Source: Halobacteriovorax sp.
GTDB taxonomy: Bacteria; Bdellovibrionota; Bacteriovoracia; Bacteriovoracales; Bacteriovoracaceae
DNA: 10,940 nt
Assembly: GCA_002686115.1 (NCBI GenBank)
Contig: NZAF01000177.1
Location: 1 to 10,940 of the forward strand
Direction of reading: 5' to 3'
Made by a program: the position numbers and the translations under genes. Of the stretch, positions 5,630 through 10,940 are shown one piece after another (position 1 is the stretch's first letter; each line of letters begins with the position of its first letter). Below the pieces are notes generated by a model. That model was not told the origin of the DNA, ran no database searches, and saw only the letters and a program-made list of their open reading frames with translations.

Positions 5630-8284
5630 ATGAAAACCAGATTAATTATTGTTGATGTTAGTAACTTCATTTTTAGAGCATTTTTCGCTGTAAGACCTCT
5701 TACTTCTCCAGAAGGGGTTCCAGTTAACGCCGTTCATGGTGTCCTCTCAATGTTTTTAAAAATTCTTTCTCAATATAGACCTACTCATGTCCTTCTCGCT
5801 AGAGATACATCTGGAGGATCTTTTAGAAATGAAATGTACGATGCTTATAAGGCCAATCGAAGTGAGCCACCAGAGGATCTTGTTCCACAATTTGATCTCA
5901 TTAAAAGACTAATCAAAGAAATGGGCTTAAAGGATGTCGCAGATGATAAGTATGAAGCTGATGATATCATTGGTTCAGCTGCTGTGCAGTGGAAAGATAA
6001 AGTTGATGAAGTATTAATTGCTTCTGGCGATAAAGACCTTATGCAATTTGTTGGTGATAACGTAAAAATGCTTGATACGATGAAAGATATTATCTATGGC
6101 CCCGATGAAGTCTTTACAAAAATGGGCGTAAGACCAGATCAAATTGTAGATTATCTTTCAATGGTTGGGGATACATCAGACAATATCCCAGGGATGCGAG
6201 GGATTGGAGCAAAAGGAGCAGCGAAGCTTTTAGCTGAACATGACTCTCTTGATAAATGTATTGAAGTAAAAGATACGTTTAAGGGAAAGAAGTTAACGAC
6301 TGCTTTTAGTGAGCACTTAGATGAAGGGCTTTTATCAAGAGACCTTATTAAAATTGTCACTGACGTAGACTTAAGGTTGTCTTTTGAAGATACAAAAACT
6401 GAGTTTTATCCGGAAGAAAATCTAATGAGCTTTTTGAAAGAACTCGGATTTAACTCAATGATTAAAAGAATGGAAGATCTCAAGTATCAACTTGCTACTA
6501 CTGAGAATGGAGAAGAGGGGGAGATTGCTTCACCATTTGTTCATGAAATTGTTGATAATGATAAAAAATATGAAAGTCTTTTAAAAGATCTTAAAAAGGC
6601 TAAAGAAATTGCTATTCAAACTGAATATGATTCAAGTGATATCTACGCGAGAACCCTAGCTGGTATTTCATTTACGTATGAAGACATGAAATCAGTATAT
6701 TTGCCAATGGATAAAGCTAATTTTGATGAAGTCTTTGAAGCAACATGGGGACGAGATGATGTCACTATTTTTAGTGAGCATTCAAAAGTTGATCACTCTT
6801 ACTTCTTTAAGATTGGAAAAGATTTTAAGGCAAAGAATTTAGATGTTGTTCAAGCTCATTACGTTGCAAATCCTGGCGGTAATCATAATATTAAATCAAT
6901 GGCGCAGTCTGAAAATGTCATGATAACGGAGCTTGATAAGAAAAATCCTTTTGTGACTTCTTTATTGATTGAGGACGCTTCTACTTACTCGGGACTTAGA
7001 TCAATTGCTTCATATCGCCTTGGAGTTGGGCTCTTAAAAGAGCTTAAAGAGAAGGAGTTGATGGAAATATATGAAGACCTTGATAATAAGCTGATTCCAA
7101 TTCTTGCGAGGATGGAATTTGAAGGAATTCATTTAAATATTGAATATATGAAAGAGCTTGAAGAAGATATTCAAGAAAAAATTGATTCTATTCAATCTAA
7201 AGTAGACTCATACAGCGAAAAGCCAGTAAATTTAAATTCTCCAAAACAAGTCGGAGAGTTTCTATTTACGGAGCTCTCATTTCCTGTTGTGAAAAAAACA
7301 AAAACTGGTTTTTCAACTGACTCTAGTGTTCTAGAAGAACTTGCTTCGCAAAATATAAATGAAGTACCAGAACTAATTTTAAAATATAGAGAACTATCTA
7401 AAATTCTTTCTACATATGTTAAGGCACTACCTTCTCTTGTTAATAAAGAATCGAAGAGAATTCATACAATCTTTAATCAGCATGTTGCTCAAACAGGTAG
7501 ACTTAGTTCAGTGAACCCAAATCTACAAAATATTCCAATTCGATCAGAAACGGGAAGACTTGTGAGAAAGGGGTTTATTGCACGTCCAGGAAATCTCTTG
7601 TTAGCAGCCGATTACTCTCAAGTAGAGTTAAGGATTCTTGCACATTGCTCTGAAGATCCAACAATGCTTGAGGCTTTTAAGAATGACCGAGATATTCATG
7701 CTCAAACAGCTGCTGAAATTAATGGGCATGCAATATCTGAGGTGACTTCAAACGAAAGAAGTAAGGCAAAGGCCGTTAACTTTGGTCTTATGTATGGACA
7801 ATCATCTTTTGGCCTAGCTGCTGCTTTAAAGATTTCACGAAGAGATGCAAAAGCATATATTGAAAAGTATTTTGAAAGATTCTCTAAAATTAAGGGATTC
7901 CTAGATGGTTTAAAGCAAGAAGCGGAAGAAAAAGGCTATTCTCAAACGTTATATGGGAGAAAGAGATTCTTACCTGACATTAATTCTCAAAATAGAACGA
8001 TAAAGGCAAATGCTGAGAGAATGGCGATAAACAGTCCAATACAAGGTACAGCTGCAGACATAATAAAAATTGCCATGATAAATATTGATAGTGAAATTTC
8101 TAAAAGAGGTTTAAAATCAAAGATGCTTCTACAAGTTCATGATGAATTGATTTTTGAAATTCCTGAAAATGAACTAGAAGAAATGAAAGCACTTGTTCGT
8201 GAAAATATGGAAGGTGCTATAGAGCTCAAAGTTCCACTCAAGGTTGATATGGGGATTGGAGTAAATTGGTACGACTTAAAATAG
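5630..8284 (+). CDS. polA: DNA polymerase I, proofreading site degenerate
   Basis: 884 residues. The start is ATG 5630 (MKTRLIIVDVSN), with AAGGA 5 nt upstream; the in-frame ATG at 5597 adds 11 residues absent from the family and lacks a ribosome-binding site. The N-terminal 5'-nuclease (about 1-290) is intact: IVDVSNFIFRAF, YEADDIIGSAA, SGDKDLMQFV, GDTSDNIPGMRGIGAK. The middle 3'-5' exonuclease-like domain (about 305-480) has lost key metal ligands: Gln330 and Arg463 replace E. coli Asp355 and Asp501, while Glu332 (Glu357) and Asp388 (Asp424) remain. The polymerase domain is complete: motif A DYSQVELRI with Asp661, motif B with Arg710, Lys714 and Phe718, and motif C QVHDEL with Asp838. It acts in Okazaki-fragment maturation and excision repair. 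A LolA-like gene follows after 9 nt and is probably co-transcribed. Confidence 0.97.
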   Translation: MKTRLIIVDVSNFIFRAFFAVRPLTSPEGVPVNAVHGVLSMFLKILSQYRPTHVLLARDTSGGSFRNEMYDAYKANRSEPPEDLVPQFDLIKRLIKEMGLKDVADDKYEADDIIGSAAVQWKDKVDEVLIASGDKDLMQFVGDNVKMLDTMKDIIYGPDEVFTKMGVRPDQIVDYLSMVGDTSDNIPGMRGIGAKGAAKLLAEHDSLDKCIEVKDTFKGKKLTTAFSEHLDEGLLSRDLIKIVTDVDLRLSFEDTKTEFYPEENLMSFLKELGFNSMIKRMEDLKYQLATTENGEEGEIASPFVHEIVDNDKKYESLLKDLKKAKEIAIQTEYDSSDIYARTLAGISFTYEDMKSVYLPMDKANFDEVFEATWGRDDVTIFSEHSKVDHSYFFKIGKDFKAKNLDVVQAHYVANPGGNHNIKSMAQSENVMITELDKKNPFVTSLLIEDASTYSGLRSIASYRLGVGLLKELKEKELMEIYEDLDNKLIPILARMEFEGIHLNIEYMKELEEDIQEKIDSIQSKVDSYSEKPVNLNSPKQVGEFLFTELSFPVVKKTKTGFSTDSSVLEELASQNINEVPELILKYRELSKILSTYVKALPSLVNKESKRIHTIFNQHVAQTGRLSSVNPNLQNIPIRSETGRLVRKGFIARPGNLLLAADYSQVELRILAHCSEDPTMLEAFKNDRDIHAQTAAEINGHAISEVTSNERSKAKAVNFGLMYGQSSFGLAAALKISRRDAKAYIEKYFERFSKIKGFLDGLKQEAEEKGYSQTLYGRKRFLPDINSQNRTIKANAERMAINSPIQGTAADIIKIAMINIDSEISKRGLKSKMLLQVHDELIFEIPENELEEMKALVRENMEGAIELKVPLKVDMGIGVNWYDLK

Positions 8285-8293
8285 GAGATTTTT

Positions 8294-9052
8294 GTGAAGT
8301 TAAAGACACTTGTACTTTGTTTTATATTTAGTTTATCAAGCTTCGCTGATGAAGCGCTCGATATTGCAAAGAAAGTATATTATGCAAATCAGCCAAAGGA
8401 TATGATTCAAGAGATTGAGATGAAACTAGTCTCTAATGGAAAGGAAAGTCAAAGAACTTTTGTCTCAATCACAAAGACTAATGACATTGTTAATAACAAT
8501 TCAATTGTACAATTTACTGAGCCAAGAAAGTCTAGGGGAGTTGCTCTTTTGACAATGAATAAGAAAGACTCAGATGCAGATCAATATATTTTTCTTCCAG
8601 CTCTTAAGAAGGTTAGACGTATTTCAAGTTCTAAAAAGTCTGGGAGATTTGTTGGTAGTGATATCTATTATGAAGACCTTCAAAATAGACACTATTCAAA
8701 AAATAATTATAAAATACTTAAAAAGGGTAAGGGCTTTACAATTTTAAGCTCAACTCCAAAAGATGATTCATCAATCTATTCAAGAGTAATCAGTAAGATT
8801 GATCTAGATAAAATGATGGGTGTCGTAAATCAATTCTACATTGATGGAAAGCTTGATAAGACTGTTAAATTAACTCAAATTAAAAAATTTGGTAATATCT
8901 GGGTTCCAATGAAAGTTGATTATGAGAATAAAAAAATTAAACACTCAACTCATCTTAAAGTAACTTCTGTAAAAATTGATAAGGGAGTTAAGAATAACGT
9001 CTTCTCAAAGAGATCAATTGAGAATAAGAACTTTTATAAGAGTTATAAGTAG
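8294..9052 (+). CDS. LolA-like outer-membrane lipoprotein-sorting protein
   Basis: 252 residues with a GTG start; TAGGAG overlaps the polA stop and lies 6 nt before it. A signal peptide is evident: MKLK, a hydrophobic core (TLVLCFIFSLSS), and likely cleavage after SFA, before DEALD. The mature protein matches the LolA_like (pfam17131) group: TEPRKSRGVALLTMNKKDSD, DQYIFLPALKKVRRISSS, and GRFVGSDIYYEDL, which is the family's most conserved block. These periplasmic proteins share the LolA/LppX lipid-binding fold and often accompany RND/MMPL exporters with an outer-membrane barrel. Here it follows polA, an unrelated function, and a candidate barrel lies far upstream at 1-1149. No transporter is in the window. 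The stop is 2 bp from the convergent gene's stop. Fold and family are firm; cargo is unknown. Confidence 0.88.
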   Translation: MKLKTLVLCFIFSLSSFADEALDIAKKVYYANQPKDMIQEIEMKLVSNGKESQRTFVSITKTNDIVNNNSIVQFTEPRKSRGVALLTMNKKDSDADQYIFLPALKKVRRISSSKKSGRFVGSDIYYEDLQNRHYSKNNYKILKKGKGFTILSSTPKDDSSIYSRVISKIDLDKMMGVVNQFYIDGKLDKTVKLTQIKKFGNIWVPMKVDYENKKIKHSTHLKVTSVKIDKGVKNNVFSKRSIENKNFYKSYK

Positions 9053-9054
9053 CC

Positions 9055-9447
9055 TTAGCAGCCAAAGACTTTTTTGAAGAGGTTAGTGTCAACATCATGG
9101 TCTTTTAAACCTTCTGCCTTCCCATGAAGATGCTTTTCGATCGTTAAGTCGGCCATTGCTTGTTCGAGACTAATTTCTTTTACATTTTTAGAGACTTCAT
9201 AAATCTTAACATTAATTTTTGATTTATTACTATTTTCAGAAAGAGGTTCAAGAGAGATTCTCCCAAGCTTTGTTTGAATATCATCTCTAAGAATGACATT
9301 GTTATAATTTAAAGAAGACAAAATGATATGATCGTTTGATAGATCAATAACAATGAACTCTTCTTTATCTGCTTTAAAAGTTTTCTTTTCTTCAAGAAGA
9401 AGGTGCTCAACCTCTCCTGTGAAGTTTGTAATAATTAATTCTTTCAT
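9055..9447 (-). CDS. Conserved-looking hypothetical protein, 130 aa
   Basis: I do not recognise a family. The frame begins MKELIITNFTGEVEHLLLEE, has no signal peptide or membrane span, and looks like a cytoplasmic protein with a beta-rich first half (alternating hydrophobics around EEFIVIDLSNDHIILSSLNY) and a charged C-terminal half (SLEQAMADLTIEKHLHGKAE). It ends in Cys (KKVFGC). Real-gene evidence: full-length codon pattern like its neighbours, GAGAG 5 nt before the ATG, and tight packing against the LolA-like gene, 2 bp between stops. It lies 81 bp downstream of the PilZ gene on the same strand and may be in its operon, which would hint at a signalling role. That is inference only. Confidence 0.65.
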   Translation of the reverse strand: MKELIITNFTGEVEHLLLEEKKTFKADKEEFIVIDLSNDHIILSSLNYNNVILRDDIQTKLGRISLEPLSENSNKSKINVKIYEVSKNVKEISLEQAMADLTIEKHLHGKAEGLKDHDVDTNLFKKVFGC

Positions 9448-9461
9448 TTGAACTCTCTATT

Positions 9462-9483
9462 TACCCGACTACACTAGTCGGTA
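9462..9483 (-). other. Hairpin / inverted repeat between the PilZ gene and the hypothetical gene
   Basis: CCGACTA (9465-9471) and TAGTCGG (9475-9481) form a perfect 7-bp stem with a 3-nt loop, extended 2 bp past a bulged C. On the minus strand no U-run follows, so it is not a normal terminator. It lies 15-36 nt before the hypothetical gene's ATG, fitting a 5'-leader structure or an operator. Confidence 0.5.
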
Positions 9484-9528
9484 TTAGGTGAGAAAACTTT
9501 AGCGAAAGAAATTAAGTATTTGAATTTA

Positions 9529-10173
9529 TTATTCTTCTACGAACTCTACTCCGACTCTAAGATGTTTGTCTCCAGTGAGAAAGTTTGTAGCGGTCGTAAT
9601 ATTTCTAATTATGGCCAATACACCTTCTTGGCCAGGTAGGGTAGAAGAGAGAATTTTTATCTTTAATCCTTTGTGGATTTTACTCTTATCATTCATTCTT
9701 ATTAACATCCCAATACCATGTTCAGATGCATCTATTATTTGTGCATCAGGGATTTCAAAGCTAAATTTATCCACTGTTGCAAACGCTAAGGTCTGATAGC
9801 TGCGGTAACCATACTGCTTTCTTGGAGTTCTTCTCATCTCTTCAACTTTGACTTCCTCTGGCGAACTTATAAGAAATCGACCCTTGGCCCTTTTTGAAAC
9901 GACGGCTTTAAATATGACCTTTCTTCTTGCTGCATAAAAGTAGATTGGGATATCTGGTTCGAGCATTTTTGCATTTTTCATATCAAGAGGCTTGAGAAGG
10001 ATTTCACCAGTAGTAAAATCAATAGAGTCAATTCTAACAATAGTTAGAATGCGGCCAAGATCAGTCTTTTGCCATACCTTAATAACATAGCTTTCTTTTT
10101 GAATATTAGTTAAAAGAGTTCTGATGTCATTACGTGAATTAATTGATACATATAATTCGTCATCTATTTCCAT
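9529..10173 (-). CDS. PilZ-domain protein (c-di-GMP effector)
   Basis: 214 residues. The C-terminal half (about 112-214) carries both c-di-GMP-binding motifs of PilZ: RxxxR at Arg114-Arg118 (RRTPR) and DxSxxG at Asp148-Gly153 (DASEHG), closing with VGVEF as PilZ barrels do. It should therefore bind c-di-GMP. The N-terminal half (about 1-105) is an extra, mostly beta domain (LLKPLD, IYFYAARRKVIFKAVV), in the style of the YcgR-type N-terminal domains that join PilZ in flagellar-brake proteins; exact membership is uncertain. No membrane span or signal peptide is present, so it is cytoplasmic. The ATG has no Shine-Dalgarno and a perfect TATAAT ends only 9 nt upstream, suggesting a leaderless mRNA. 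The target process could be motility, envelope or the predatory cycle; the sequence does not say. Confidence 0.87.
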   Translation of the reverse strand: MEIDDELYVSINSRNDIRTLLTNIQKESYVIKVWQKTDLGRILTIVRIDSIDFTTGEILLKPLDMKNAKMLEPDIPIYFYAARRKVIFKAVVSKRAKGRFLISSPEEVKVEEMRRTPRKQYGYRSYQTLAFATVDKFSFEIPDAQIIDASEHGIGMLIRMNDKSKIHKGLKIKILSSTLPGQEGVLAIIRNITTATNFLTGDKHLRVGVEFVEE

Positions 10174-10182
10174 GCACTTAGT

Positions 10183-10188
10183 ATTATA
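10183..10188 (-). promoter_or_regulatory. -10 box for the PilZ gene (leaderless transcript predicted)
   Basis: The minus strand reads TATAAT, a perfect -10, ending 9 nt before the ATG at 10173. A start about 7 nt downstream would leave only 2-3 nt of leader. No convincing -35 (TTTTCC at 17 bp) is seen. Confidence 0.4.
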
Positions 10189-10245
10189 ACCTCAAGGAAT
10201 ACTTTGGAAAAAGGATTTTGTTGCCACGTGTCTATAAATTGTCTT

Positions 10246-10251
10246 TATAAT
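10246..10251 (+). promoter_or_regulatory. Candidate -10 box for the XRE-type regulator
   Basis: Perfect TATAAT on +. A TTGCCA lies upstream (10221-10226), but the 19-bp spacer is long. A second candidate, TATAAA (10347-10352), is nearer the gene but has no recognisable -35. Confidence 0.28.
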
Positions 10252-10275
10252 TGGTAAGTAATTGTAATCATGAGT

Positions 10276-10315
10276 TTAAGATTGAACTATTAGGAGATGG
10301 AAGTTTAATTCTTAA
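10276..10315 (+). promoter_or_regulatory. Leader hairpin with AGGAG in the loop
   Basis: TTAAGATTGAACT (10276-10288) pairs with AGTTTAATTCTTAA (10302-10315): 13 pairs, one G-U and one bulge. The 13-nt loop is ATTAGGAGATGGA. If the promoter at 10246 is used, this lies in the 5' leader of the regulator gene. A GGA in a hairpin loop is the kind of site bound by CsrA/RsmA proteins, but no such link is shown. Confidence 0.35.
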
Positions 10316-10392
10316 GATAGTAATAGGCAATATTTCACCTCACTGCTATAAAATGTAATTACTTTTAATTGTTTATTTAGGTGATCAAATTT

Positions 10393-10940
10393 ATGAGAGG
10401 CGATATTGTTGATAGGTCATATCTGGAAAGATTTAGCTCAAGGTTATTAAAGAGTCTACGCGGTAGTCTCTCTCAAAAAGAGCTGAGTACTGAGATGGGC
10501 TATTCTTTTAATCAAGTCGGTAAGTGGGAAGCTCTTGTAAAAAAGATTTATATAAGTGACTTTTTAAAATACTGTAATGCTTGTGATGTGAATTTTTCAG
10601 AAGTTATAAAACAAGTTTTAAAATATGAGCTTAATCCATTTGATATTGGTGAGTTTTTAAAGGTAACTTTAAATTTTAATTACCTCAATCGAGAAAATGA
10701 GTTAGCAGAGCGCTTAAACATATCTCATTCAAGATTAAGTGAGTATTTAAATAATGAACGAGAAATTGATCTTGTAACTTTTTTTCATTTCTTAAAACTA
10801 ACCACAGAGAGATTGGATGATATATACGCGTACACAGTTAAAGAGGAAAATAAAAATTTATTCTACTCTAAAAACATGATTGACCTCTATAGAAAGCATC
10901 CAAAATCTGTATTTATTTATTGTGCAATTAATACAGGACG
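10393..10940 (+). CDS. Tandem XRE-like helix-turn-helix regulator, 5' part (cut by window end)
   Basis: 182 residues are visible and the frame is open at the window edge. The start is ATG 10393 with AGGTGA 8 nt before it; an in-frame GTG at 10381 is possible but lacks a ribosome-binding site. The first XRE-like unit spans about residues 18-73: RLLKSLRGSLSQKELSTEMG, then FNQVGKWEALVKKIYISDFLKY. A second, similarly spaced unit spans about 88-145: FLKVTLNFNYLNRENELAER, then LNISHSRLSEYLNNEREIDL and LKLTTERLDDIY. The protein thus looks like a DNA-binding regulator with two HTH units, perhaps with a C-terminal sensor or TPR-like part outside the window, as in Rgg/PlcR-type regulators. The first unit has a Trp (GKWE) in the place typical of XRE recognition helices. 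It is divergent from the PilZ gene across a 219-bp intergenic region. Confidence 0.72.
   Translation, partial: MRGDIVDRSYLERFSSRLLKSLRGSLSQKELSTEMGYSFNQVGKWEALVKKIYISDFLKYCNACDVNFSEVIKQVLKYELNPFDIGEFLKVTLNFNYLNRENELAERLNISHSRLSEYLNNEREIDLVTFFHFLKLTTERLDDIYAYTVKEENKNLFYSKNMIDLYRKHPKSVFIYCAINTG

Noticed and set aside
6151..6360. 69-codon frame on minus inside polA
   Set aside because: Antisense to the conserved 5'-nuclease helix-hairpin-helix region of polA, so it reflects that coding constraint.
9566..9796. 76-codon frame on + opposite the PilZ gene
   Set aside because: Hydrophobic translation arises from the antisense of the PilZ beta strands; no start signals.
10269..10292. Seven-codon upstream frame (MSLRLNY) before the XRE-type gene
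   Set aside because: No good ribosome-binding site, and the length is expected by chance.

Overview
The window is AT-rich and tightly packed. Its gene content (heptose-based LPS synthesis, outer-membrane beta-barrel, LolA-like periplasmic protein, an ExbB/ExbD/ExbD motor, a PilZ protein) indicates a Gram-negative, diderm bacterium. The low GC and the protein style fit a Bdellovibrionota / Bacteriovoracales organism (Halobacteriovorax- or Bacteriovorax-like). That assignment is inferred from style, not from a marker gene.

Layout, left to right. (1) The 3' part of an outer-membrane beta-barrel gene on +, cut by the window edge. (2) A minus-strand operon, exbB-exbD-exbD, encoding a proton-driven TolQ/TolR-type motor with two different ExbD subunits. 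(3) gmhA (LPS heptose isomerase) and trxA (thioredoxin), both on minus, separated by a strong intrinsic terminator whose loop contains a good -10 box that may serve gmhA. (4) An RDD-family membrane protein on +, convergent with a free methionine-(R)-sulfoxide reductase on minus. (5) A gap of about 410 bp before polA. It holds a compact predicted three-way-junction RNA that buries the Shine-Dalgarno and start codon of a 26-residue hydrophobic reading frame, and then a second hairpin. (6) polA, full length, with intact 5'-nuclease and polymerase motifs but a degenerate 3'-5' exonuclease site, followed 9 nt later by a LolA-like outer-membrane lipoprotein-sorting gene. (7) On minus, a 130-aa protein of unknown function and a PilZ-domain c-di-GMP effector that looks leaderless. 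(8) On +, the 5' part of a regulator with two tandem XRE-like helix-turn-helix units, cut by the right edge.

Functionally, much of the window serves the cell envelope (barrel, Exb motor, GmhA, LolA-like) and thiol/methionine redox repair (TrxA, fRMsr; thioredoxin is the usual reductant for Msr enzymes). The least ordinary element is the structured region upstream of polA. It looks like either a structured RNA or a riboregulated (type I toxin-like) small membrane peptide. No CRISPR array, tRNA, rRNA, insertion sequence or phage gene was seen.
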